Positions 54,444 to 62,774 of a stretch of 64,000 nt of DNA are shown here, piece by piece (position 1 is the first letter of the stretch; each line of letters opens with the position of its first letter). Source of the DNA: Maribacter litopenaei (lineage in GTDB: Bacteria > Bacteroidota > Bacteroidia > Flavobacteriales > Flavobacteriaceae); the NCBI RefSeq assembly GCF_025244665.1, contig NZ_CP104205.1:3283001-3347000 (forward strand), written 5' to 3'. The notes beneath the pieces are model-generated. The model had not been told where the DNA came from and ran no database searches. It saw only the letters and a list, made by a program, of their open reading frames with translations. The position numbers and the translations under genes were made by a program.

Positions 54444-55322
54444 ATGAGTAAAGCATTTGAAAGATATCAAAGAAGAAAACTAATCTCTTCCTATTTCTCG
54501 GTCGTATTGAGTATTGCCCTGGTGTTATTTCTCTTGGGAATTTTAGGGCTTCCGGTTCTGAATACCAAAAAAATGGCAGATCGATCCAAGGAACAAATTA
54601 CCATTTCCGTTTTTTTAAAGGAGGATGCGAAGGAAATAGAAGTTGAACAATTGCAAAAAACACTGGCAATGGCCGACTATACGAAGTCGGCCACCTATGT
54701 ATCCAAGGAGGAGGCAGCTGCCCAGCATAGCAAGGAAATAGGAGAGGATTTTGTCGACTATTTGGGGTATAATCCTTTGAAAAATTCCATTGATGTAAAG
54801 CTTAATGCCGATTTTGTTACGGCTGAGAAAGTGGCAGAAATAGCTGCCACACTTGAAGAAAAAAGCTATGTAGATGAGGTGAGCTATGATAGGGTATTAG
54901 TGAGCATGGTGGCCAAAAGTGTGGAAAAAATAGGCTTTTGGATTTTGGTAGCCAGTGCCATTTTCACTGTAATAGCCGTTTTGCTGATCAACAGCTCCAT
55001 TCGTCTTTCCATTTATTCAAAACGATTTATAATCAAGACCATGCAAATGGTAGGAGCAACCAAGAGTTTTATTCGCAGACCATTTATTTGGCAAAACATA
55101 AAATTGGGAATGTTGGGAGCTCTGATTGCTTTGCTAGCTATTGCCGGAGTCATCTATTACGTGAATACCAATTTTCAGGATTTGGGACTTTTAGAAGACC
55201 CTTATATTCTCATTATTCTATTGGTGGGGGTCTTTGTTCTAGGTATTATAATATCTTTATTAAGTACGTACTTCGCCACCCAGCGTTTCTTAAATCTGAG
55301 AACAGACGAATTATATTATTAA
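54444..55322 (+). CDS. ftsX: Cell division protein FtsX
   Basis: This 292-residue permease-like protein works with FtsE to activate cell wall hydrolases at the septum. Membrane helix one is at about 18-40, an extracytoplasmic loop follows to about 165, and three helices close the protein. The motif SIYSKRFIIKTMQMVGATKSF before the last helices is typical. It starts a housekeeping cluster with DUF3098, uppP and truB. Intact. Confidence 0.95.
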   Translation: MSKAFERYQRRKLISSYFSVVLSIALVLFLLGILGLPVLNTKKMADRSKEQITISVFLKEDAKEIEVEQLQKTLAMADYTKSATYVSKEEAAAQHSKEIGEDFVDYLGYNPLKNSIDVKLNADFVTAEKVAEIAATLEEKSYVDEVSYDRVLVSMVAKSVEKIGFWILVASAIFTVIAVLLINSSIRLSIYSKRFIIKTMQMVGATKSFIRRPFIWQNIKLGMLGALIALLAIAGVIYYVNTNFQDLGLLEDPYILIILLVGVFVLGIIISLLSTYFATQRFLNLRTDELYY

Positions 55323-55331
55323 ATTTGCCCC

Positions 55332-55595
55332 ATGAGCAAAAAGAACAAAGTGGAACAGTCCCCAAGGAGAGAATTTATTTTTCAAAAGAAAAATTACCTT
55401 TTTATGTTCATTGGTGTTGCCTGTATAGCACTAGGATTTATATTGATGAGCGGTGGCGGAAGTGATGACCCTAATGTTTTTAACCCTGAGATCTATAATT
55501 TTAGAAGGATTCGATTGGCGCCGACATTGGTCTTGATCGGATTGGGAATAGAGGTCTACGCCATATTATTGAATCCTCACAAAAAGAAAGACTAA
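55332..55595 (+). CDS. DUF3098 small membrane protein
   Basis: This is an 87-residue protein with two membrane helices (about 23-42 and 62-78), separated by the conserved SGGGSDDPNVFNPEIYNFRR. DUF3098 genes lie between ftsX and uppP in most flavobacteria. Function unknown, likely envelope-related. Confidence 0.93.
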   Translation: MSKKNKVEQSPRREFIFQKKNYLFMFIGVACIALGFILMSGGGSDDPNVFNPEIYNFRRIRLAPTLVLIGLGIEVYAILLNPHKKKD

Positions 55596-55596
55596 C

Positions 55597-56394
55597 TTGG
55601 ATATCTTAGATGCAATTATACTCGGAATCGTTCAAGGACTGACCGAGTTTCTTCCAGTTTCTTCCAGCGGACATTTAGAATTGGGCAAAGCCATTTTAGG
55701 GGATAACTCCGTTCCTGAGGAGAGCTTGCTATTTACTGTTATATTACATTTTGCTACCGCACTAAGTACCATTGTTGTTTTTAGAAAAGACATATGGTAT
55801 ATTATTAGAGGTCTCTTTCAATTTAATTGGAGCGAGGAAAGCCAATTCTCCGCAAAAATTATTGTTTCCATGATTCCCGCCGTTTTGGTAGGTCTTTTTT
55901 TTGAAAAACAGTTAGAAGCCTTTTTTGGTGGTAACGTGATGTTCGTTGGCTTTATGTTATTGGTTACTGCCGTACTCCTCTATTTTGCGGACAAAGCCAA
56001 GGATACGGATAAAAAAGTCGGCTTTGGAAGTGCATTTATTATTGGTGTTTCCCAGGCCATTGCAATGTTGCCTGGAATATCAAGGAGTGGAGCAACCATA
56101 TCCACATCCGTGCTATTGGGGGTTGATAAATCCAAATCTGCCCGATTTTCTTTTTTAATGGTGATTCCCTTGATTTTTGGTAAAATTGCCAAAGACCTAA
56201 TGAGTGGAGAACTCACTTTTAACGGTGAAAACAACATAGCTATGGGCGCTGGTTTTCTAGCTGCTTTTATTGCGGGATTGGCTGCATGTACTTGGATGAT
56301 ACAACTTGTTCGCAAAAGTAAACTTTCGTATTTCTCCATATACTGTCTAATTGTAGGTCTTATTGCCGTAATCTACGGACTGACCAATTCTTAA
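55597..56394 (+). CDS. uppP: Undecaprenyl-diphosphatase
   Basis: This 265-residue membrane phosphatase recycles undecaprenyl pyrophosphate for cell wall synthesis. It carries the two family motifs GLTEFLPVSSSGHLELG and PGISRSGATIS. The start codon is TTG at 55597, one base after the DUF3098 stop; no in-frame ATG fits the family N-terminus. Intact. Confidence 0.96.
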   Translation: MDILDAIILGIVQGLTEFLPVSSSGHLELGKAILGDNSVPEESLLFTVILHFATALSTIVVFRKDIWYIIRGLFQFNWSEESQFSAKIIVSMIPAVLVGLFFEKQLEAFFGGNVMFVGFMLLVTAVLLYFADKAKDTDKKVGFGSAFIIGVSQAIAMLPGISRSGATISTSVLLGVDKSKSARFSFLMVIPLIFGKIAKDLMSGELTFNGENNIAMGAGFLAAFIAGLAACTWMIQLVRKSKLSYFSIYCLIVGLIAVIYGLTNS

Positions 56395-56415
56395 TTTTTA
56401 AAACCCTAAGCAGTA

Positions 56416-57113
56416 ATGGAACTTTTGACCAAAGAAGATTATTTGAACGGTCAGCTATTACTTATCGATAAACCTTTGGGTTGGTCCTCCTTCCAAGCGG
56501 TGAACAAGTTAAAATGGGCCATTAGAAAGAAATTCGGTCTAAAAAAAATTAAAATTGGGCATGCCGGAACACTTGATCCCCTGGCCACAGGGCTACTTAT
56601 CATTTGTACAGGGAAATACACCAAAAAAATTCCGAATACCAAGGTCAGGCCAAAGAGTATACCGGAACTATAACATTGGGCAGCACAACGCCTTCCTATG
56701 ATTTGGAAACGGAGATTAATAAAAAGTTTCCCGTAGACCATATCAACATAGACCTTCTAAATAAAACTACTCTTAAATTTCTTGGAGAGATTGAGCAGGC
56801 CCCGCCTGTTTTTTCGGCAATCAAAAAAGATGGAAAACGGCTTTATGAGTATGCTCGTGAGGGTAAGGATGTGGCCATCAACAAAAGAAAAGTGTTCATC
56901 CATTCCTTTGAAATCACCAACATTGAATTGCCTCATGTCGATTTTCGGATTTCATGCAGTAAAGGTACCTACATACGTTCTATAGCCCATGATTATGGAA
57001 AAGCGTTAGGATCCGGAGGTCATCTATCCAAGCTTAGAAGAACCAAAATAGGTGATTTTAACGTAGATATAGCCCAAGACCCTTCGGTCTTATCGGAACG
57101 GATTTTGCAGTAA
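56416..57113 (+). CDS. truB: tRNA pseudouridine(55) synthase TruB (one frameshift)
   Basis: This 232-residue enzyme when repaired makes pseudouridine 55 in the T-loop of tRNAs. The catalytic motif is [11 protein letters not shown]. One base is missing near 56631 (ATTTCC read as ATTCC), between GKYTKKI and [12 protein letters not shown]. It ends with PSVLSERIL. Part of the ftsX-uppP operon. Confidence 0.95.
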
Positions 57114-57193
57114 TCGTTATATCGATAGAATTTTATTAAATTCCCGTTCGTCGATTAACTGTAATATTTTTAGAAAAAATCGGTTATATACAC

Positions 57194-57919
57194 ATGAATC
57201 TCAACAGACAACAATTATCGTTTTTGATTACCCTATTTTCTATGGGCATCGTTGTCTTGACGTTATATAACATTCACTTAGGAGGCCAAGAGGAAGATGA
57301 GGATGACTATGTAGTAGAGATGATCCTAGAAGAGCCTGAAGAGCTTACCGAGGAAGAGGAAAAAATTCTGGAAGAACTCGCCAAAGCAGAAGCCATAAAG
57401 AGCCATATGGCCTTTAACGAAACGGCCAAACCGAGCGTTGGAAACCCCGAACCCTTACAGACCTTGGAGGAAATCATGGAAGAAAGAGCCATGGAAAACA
57501 ATGGAGAAATCGCTGAAAACCTAATGTCTGACGGAGATTTTGTAGAAAGGGTCAAGGAGTTGGCAAAAAAAAGGGAAGAGAAAAAGCAATTGCTAGGAGA
57601 AAAGGAGGCTCAAAAACAGGAATACACAAATTATCTAGCGGAAAGACGTACTTCTATTTCTTTTTCCTTAATTGACAGAAATGGATATCGATTACCTCCA
57701 CCTATTTATACCTGTATTGAAGGGGGAAAGGTCGTCATCAATATAGAAGTGAACAATCTAGGACAAGTGACCGATGCCAGTTTTAACGAAAAAAGCTCAG
57801 GAACTTCCAATGGTTGCTTAGTGGACAACGCTATTGCCTATGCCTATAAAGCGCAATTTAGCTCTTCCGATAAACCTACACAAAAGGGAACTATTACCTA
57901 TCTATTCCAAGGAAAGTAG
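57194..57919 (+). CDS. TonB-like envelope protein
   Basis: This 241-residue protein has one N-terminal membrane helix (about 8-27), a long acidic and charged coiled-coil (about 30-150) and a C-terminal TonB-like fold (IEVNNLGQVTDASF; DNAIAYAYKAQFS; KGTITYLFQ). It could transduce energy or anchor to the envelope. The gene regularly follows truB in this family of bacteria. It overlaps the convergent thioredoxin-like gene by 18 bases. Confidence 0.82.
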   Translation: MNLNRQQLSFLITLFSMGIVVLTLYNIHLGGQEEDEDDYVVEMILEEPEELTEEEEKILEELAKAEAIKSHMAFNETAKPSVGNPEPLQTLEEIMEERAMENNGEIAENLMSDGDFVERVKELAKKREEKKQLLGEKEAQKQEYTNYLAERRTSISFSLIDRNGYRLPPPIYTCIEGGKVVINIEVNNLGQVTDASFNEKSSGTSNGCLVDNAIAYAYKAQFSSSDKPTQKGTITYLFQGK

Positions 57920-58514
57920 GCCCAACAAATCCTTTAGGATACTTTCTCCTTTGTCCTTATTGTACCAAATTTGAAGACTTTCCCTGAATTCCGGGGTTAA
58001 AGTGCCATATTGCTCTTTAAAGGTGTCTACCAATTGGGTAGCTTTCCTTGAACGCGGACCCCATGTGCCTAGAACCTTCTTAGTACCATATTCTATCTGT
58101 ATGAGCTTGGGAATGGATCATGCACCGTTCGTTAAAAATTGCTGCATGAGTTACGGGTGTTCATCCCTTAAAATAATTCTTAATGTAATATTGGGGTTTA
58201 TTTCTGTAATCTTGTTCATGATTGGTAATGCAGGTGAGGCGTCACCGCACCAACTTTCTGTTAGCACCAACCAGTTTATTTTTCGTTGGAAAGATTTAAT
58301 TGTATTCACAGCGGTCTCCGGTAATTTAAGGGTCTTATCCCATCGTTGCATTCTCTTAGCATTCAACTTTGTATAATTTACATAAGTCTCTTTAGCATCC
58401 TCTCCCGTAGATTTTCCCTCCTTCACTAAGGTTCTTACCAACTGCGAATATTGTTCATATGTAAAGGCAACTTCCAGTGCGTTGGCCGAGAGATGTCTTT
58501 GTGAATACTTCCAT
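57902..58514 (-). CDS. Thioredoxin-like protein (two in-frame stops, one frameshift)
   Basis: This is a 203-codon gene from the ATG at 58514 (MEVFTKTS) to the TAG at 57902. An extra base at 58486-58491 (CCGAGA on the plus strand) blocks the start; correction gives SLANALEVAFTYEQYSQLV. Stops TAA (58151-58153) and TGA (58118-58120) interrupt the second half, which is otherwise in frame and family-like (RSIPKLIQIEYG; TWGPRSRKATQLVDTF). The active-site region is LTESWCGDASP, with one Cys only. With three lesions this could be a pseudogene, yet flanking regions show the same lesion kinds. Confidence 0.7.
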
Positions 58515-58584
58515 AGTATCTTAATTTGAATTTGATTGGTTGAAAATATATACCAAACCTTACAGTTTAATTTCGGACAAAAAA

Positions 58585-58620
58585 TGGGCCGGTCTTTTAA
58601 GAAGAGTCAAGACCGGCCCA
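58585..58620. terminator. Terminator between the small repeat protein and the thioredoxin-like gene
   Basis: TGGGCCGGTCTT pairs perfectly with AAGACCGGCCCA around a 12-base loop. It lies downstream of the small repeat protein (minus strand) and upstream of the thioredoxin-like gene. Confidence 0.85.
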
Positions 58621-58642
58621 AACTAACCAAACCAAACAAAAC

Positions 58643-59011
58643 TCACATTCCCAAATATGGATTAAAATTCTTTGGCAGATAAGGTGCAGTATCGAAATCC
58701 AAGATAACCTCATCCTCTTCCTCAACAAGTATTAAAGAATCAATGTTCAACTCCATCCCATAATAAGGGTCAAAATCCGGGGATAGAAACAAGTAAGGGT
58801 CAAAACCTAGGTCTACCTCATAGTCCACCTCGATTAATGACAAACCCTCGTTTTTCAACATCTTAGGCCTGCTAAGGGCTCTACAATCCAATTGTTCGCA
58901 TTCCTTGGACACCCGGTTATTTATAAGTTCAACATTTTGACCCATCTCCTTGGCATGCATCATTGAAAAAGTTACACATGAAATCAACAAAAAATAAAAA
59001 CTATTCTTCAT
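58643..59011 (-). CDS. Small secreted protein with FxPY repeats
   Basis: This 122-residue protein has a signal peptide (MKNSFYFLLISCVTFSMMHA). After a two-Cys stretch (ECEQLDCRAL) it is acidic and holds three copies of a short motif: GFDPYLFL, DFDPYYGM and, as its last residues, NFNPYLGM. I do not recognise a named family; similar short proteins occur in flavobacteria. It has its own promoter element and terminator. Confidence 0.8.
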   Translation of the reverse strand: MKNSFYFLLISCVTFSMMHAKEMGQNVELINNRVSKECEQLDCRALSRPKMLKNEGLSLIEVDYEVDLGFDPYLFLSPDFDPYYGMELNIDSLILVEEEDEVILDFDTAPYLPKNFNPYLGM

Positions 59012-59034
59012 ATAAATTATTAATTAATATTGGG

Positions 59035-59042
59035 CAAAGATA
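59035..59042 (-). promoter_or_regulatory. Probable -7 element of the small repeat protein gene
   Basis: The minus strand reads TATCTTTG, matching TAnnTTTG, 24 bases before the ATG at 59011. The -33 element is not clear. Confidence 0.45.
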
Positions 59043-59116
59043 AGGAGAGAATGGAGTAATTAAAAGGAATACTATGTTAATTGAAGGTTAAACTTTCTTT
59101 TTTAATAGTAATACTA

Positions 59117-59997
59117 TTAATTAATACTTCTTTTCTTTATCATACCTCCCCTGGTGTCATTGATCTTACTCATGACCACAAAAGCCTTAGGGTCTATTTT
59201 TGATATTTCTATATTCAATTTTCTGATTTCCAATCTTGTGATTACAGTAAAAATGACATCATATTCGTTATGTACACCATTTTTGCCATAACCTCCCTTT
59301 GCCGGATATATGGTTACGCCTCTTCCCAGCACATTAATAATCATTTCCCTGAGTTCCTCGCTTTGATCGGATATTATAGTTACACCGGTGTACTCCTCAA
59401 TTCCTTCGATTACAAAATCCAAAGTCTTGGATGCCGCCAAATATGTCAGCATAGAATACAGGGCAGACTCTACCGAAAGCAAATAGGCCGCGGTTAAAAA
59501 GACCAAGATATTTATCAGTATAATAATATCCCCAATGGTAGTTCCCAACTTCCTACTAAGATAGATGGCCAGGATTTCCGTACCGTCCGGAACACCACCG
59601 CCACGAACGGAGAGTCCTATTCCTGCCCCTAGAAAGAAACCTCCAAAAACAGCCACCAAAAGTTTATCCTGGGTCACTTCGGAAAATCCAAGGTCATCAA
59701 TACTAAGGCGAGACCCACAATGGCCAAAGTAGTCTTTATGGTAAACTGCCTTCCTATCACCCTATAACCCAAAAAGATAAAAGGTATGTTTACCAGAATG
59801 ATCAAGATATACAAGGGTATGTCATAAACTTCTGCCAAAAGGAGTGAAATACCCGTGGCACCGCCATCTATAAATTGGTTTGGTAATAGGAAGCTTTCTA
59901 GGCCAAATGCCGCAGAAACGATTCCGCCTATAAGAAAAAAAGCGTCCTTGACGATTAATTTTACATTGGGTGGAACATGAGCGCTAGACTGGGACAT
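59117..59997 (-). CDS. YitT family membrane protein with DUF2179 (one frameshift)
   Basis: This is a 293-residue protein when repaired, with about five to six membrane helices and a C-terminal DUF2179 domain (VTIYPAKGGYGKNG; DPKAFVVMSKINDTRGG). One base is missing near 59680, joining TLDFP to EVTQDKLLVAVFGG. It follows the second exporter operon by 11 bases on the same strand and may be co-transcribed. YitT proteins are uncharacterised. Confidence 0.88.
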
Positions 59998-60008
59998 AAA
60001 TAAGGAGA

Positions 60009-61415
60009 TTAGAGATTTTCCGGATTTACGGCCAAGCTATTAAAAAGCTTTGCCTTTGCCGTAAAGTACTTGTTCTGATCGCATTTTGTTTCAGCACGGC
60101 ATCGATCAATTTACTTTCTCTTGAGTTAATAAGGAAAAGTGAACTTTCCCCAAAACTAAACTTCCGCTCCTCTGCGGTCAGCATACGCTCATAACTGTCC
60201 ACTATATCCCCAATCAATCGGTTCTGATTTTCAAAAGAGTCCAACTCATTATAAATGGCCGTCACCTTATTTTGAATGGCCACCTCAGCATTGTCCAATT
60301 CCAATTGGGCATCCATTAATTTGATTTTTGCCAATTTTAAATCGCCCCGTTCCTTTCGTAAAAAAAGTGGCAATTGAAAAGTAACCCCTCCCTTGTAATA
60401 TTCCGTCTCGAAGGAATTTAAGTACTCGGTGTTTCGGTCAACAGATTGTATTCCACATCAATTGTTGGAAGAAGCTTGTTTGTTTTTAAACGTTTATCAA
60501 TTTTAAGTCCATCTACCTTAAAACCTAGACTTTTAAGTTTTGGATGGTTTTCCAATGAGAAACTGTCCAAAGGTTTGCCTAATATTTCAAAGGTCTCGGT
60601 CGATTTCAATGTCTAGGTCCTCGTCCGGAATAACATTAGGTTGCAAGTTTACAGGGATATTGTCTCCGAGCCACAAGAAATTGGATAGCTCCATGGACTG
60701 GTTGACCAAGGTGACCCTAGCCTGTTCCAATTCCGGAGCACGGTTCCGGATCGCGATTTTAGCCTCAACGGTGTCTATGGCCGCAATATCTCCGGCCAAG
60801 GCACTCTTTTTTATACCGATAAAACGGACTTGGGCATTCTCCAAAAAATTAGCATACACTCTACTATCCTTATAGGCCTGCAACCATTTAAAATAGGCCA
60901 AAGAAGCATCGAACAAAATTTGGTTTACAAGAAGGTCCCGATCCGCTTTGCTTTGTTCCCTAAATAGCTTGGCTCGTTTTAAGGTCGCCATGCGTTCGTT
61001 AATCCAAGAACCACGACCTAAGGAAAGGGATACCCCGGCACTATAAAGTCCGTCATCGGGGACAGTTTCATCCGAATTGATATAAACTCCTTCATTTTGT
61101 TCAAAGTTTCCTTTTAGTTCTATCCCGTACCAAGTAGGTATCTTGAACGTGGCGTTTAATCGGTCGTAATACTCCGTGCCTTTAAAATCCTTTCTCGGCA
61201 TAATCTACATCCAATTTAGGGTCGAAGCCTCCTCTTGCCTTCAATAAATTCGCCTGACCTGTACTTAGGGCCAATTCGGCCTGTTTGGCAATGGGGTGGA
61301 ACTTTTTTACATAACCCAAATATTCATTGAACCGCAGCACCAACGTATCATTCTGCTGACCGCTCACCAAAAAACAACTACAAAATAGTAGGACTAGGAT
61401 AAAATACTTGTTCAT
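60009..61415 (-). CDS. TolC-family outer membrane protein of the second exporter (four frameshifts)
   Basis: This is a 468-residue channel protein when repaired. The ATG at 61415 gives a signal peptide (MNKYFILVLLFCSCFLVSGQ). Lesions: 61193-61198 (TCTCGG), 60594-60599 (TCTCGG), near 60428 (one base missing) and near 60073 (one base missing). Helical TolC repeats and an ending in NSLAVNPENL are then continuous. It starts 2 bases after the stop of the adaptor gene. It would complete an export path across the outer membrane. Confidence 0.83.
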
Positions 61416-61417
61416 AC

Positions 61418-62770
61418 CTATTTTTTGACCGGTTCCGCTTGTGCTCCTTCTGGTTGATAATAATTTGGAGGGAATCCATTTAATTGCCTCCATAGTTCGA
61501 ACCAAATAGGGACATCCTCCAATAAGGCAATTGTTCTGACTCCCGAACCTACCCTGATAGCTTCCGGCCAAGGATGATCTTCTTCGTCCGGAGCGACCAA
61601 AACACGATACTTACCATTAGAGCTAATAAAGGTTTCTATGGCCACTACTTTTCCACCATAGGTTCCGTAGGAAACATTAGGCCAACCGCTGAATACAATA
61701 ACAGGCCAACCATCAAATTGAATCCTGATTTTTTCCCCTAAATGAATAAGGGGCAAATCAATGGGTTCTACAAAAGTTTCCACAGCCACGTCATAGTCTG
61801 ACGGCATGATGCCCACCAAACGATCTCCCTCTTTAAAGGTCTCACCTATTCCTCCTTGAATGGCCTTATTAATAAAACCATTTTGAGGTGCCCGTATATA
61901 GTATAGGTCGTTCCTTATTTCATAATTGGTATACTCACTTTCCAACTTATTCACTTGGGCCTCAGAATCGAATTGGTTGGACTGGGCCGTAAACATGTCA
62001 CTCTGTGCCTTTGAAATCTTATCGGTATACTCCGCTTGTACCCTATTGATTTCCACCTCAGAATTTATGACCTCATTCTTGGCCGCCAACAATTTATTTT
62101 CTTGTGATATAAGTTTCGCCTGGGCCTCTTGTAGCTTCATTCGTTTTTCCTCTACATCGGTTACCGCCTTTAGGCCTTCATCTTCCAACTGCTCGGTTCG
62201 ATTGAATTGTCTCCGGGCTATTAAAATATTTGTTTTCGCGGCCTCTAAGTCTATACTGTCACTCTGTACCTTAAGCCTCGCCTGCAAGAGCTTATTTTGG
62301 GCTTGCTGTAATTTCAGTTTACGTTCGTTGACCAAGGCATCTATCTGTATGTTTAGAGCTTTGACCTTACCTTGATAGGAACTTACCGAAGCCTCTTTTG
62401 CCTTAAGCTGATTACCCGTTCTTTCTACCAGTTTTGGGTCAAAATATTCATTTTTAACCTCGGATATGTGCAGAATGGTATCTCCCTTTTCAACATAATC
62501 TCCTTCTCTTACGTACCATTTCTCAATTTTTCCGGGAATTGGTGATTGAATTGTTTGTGGACGTTGATCAGGGGTCAAGGTCGTTACCGAACCTGTTGCC
62601 GTAATATTCTGCGTCCAAGGCAAAAAAAGTATAATAACCCCAACAATGGCAAAGGCTAAAAGGAACCTATTAAAATGCTTGTAATGCCTTTGATGAAAAA
62701 CCTTTTTTACAGAAATAAAGTGTTCTATGGAGACACTTTTATTTAGTTTGTTGTGCGAAATATTCAACAT
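61418..62770 (-). CDS. HlyD-family secretion adaptor
   Basis: This intact 450-residue protein has a cytoplasmic N-terminus, one membrane helix (about 35-52), a first lipoyl half (IPGKIEKWYVREGDYVEKGDTIL), a long coiled-coil (about 110-290) and a second lipoyl half (RAPQNGFINKAIQGGIGETFKEGD). The architecture is that of type I secretion adaptors. It lies between the ABC gene (4-base gap) and the tolC-like gene (2-base gap), so the three form one operon. Confidence 0.94.
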   Translation of the reverse strand: MLNISHNKLNKSVSIEHFISVKKVFHQRHYKHFNRFLLAFAIVGVIILFLPWTQNITATGSVTTLTPDQRPQTIQSPIPGKIEKWYVREGDYVEKGDTILHISEVKNEYFDPKLVERTGNQLKAKEASVSSYQGKVKALNIQIDALVNERKLKLQQAQNKLLQARLKVQSDSIDLEAAKTNILIARRQFNRTEQLEDEGLKAVTDVEEKRMKLQEAQAKLISQENKLLAAKNEVINSEVEINRVQAEYTDKISKAQSDMFTAQSNQFDSEAQVNKLESEYTNYEIRNDLYYIRAPQNGFINKAIQGGIGETFKEGDRLVGIMPSDYDVAVETFVEPIDLPLIHLGEKIRIQFDGWPVIVFSGWPNVSYGTYGGKVVAIETFISSNGKYRVLVAPDEEDHPWPEAIRVGSGVRTIALLEDVPIWFELWRQLNGFPPNYYQPEGAQAEPVKK

Positions 62771-62774
62771 GACC

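Noticed and set aside
9443-61198. Programmed +1 frameshifting at CCG-AGA sites
   Set aside because: Seven or more sites read CCGAGA in the mRNA, which could suggest slippage, but others read TCTCGG in the mRNA. A translational signal would be strand-specific. About eighteen one-base deletions elsewhere would need the opposite shift.
9443-61198. CCGG (rather than TCTGG) as the original motif behind the TCTCGG lesions
   Set aside because: It would fit many Pro-Glu sites, but it would put Pro in place of conserved Leu in LeuRS (YLAE) and Lrp (YLDKA), and many CCGG sites are undamaged.
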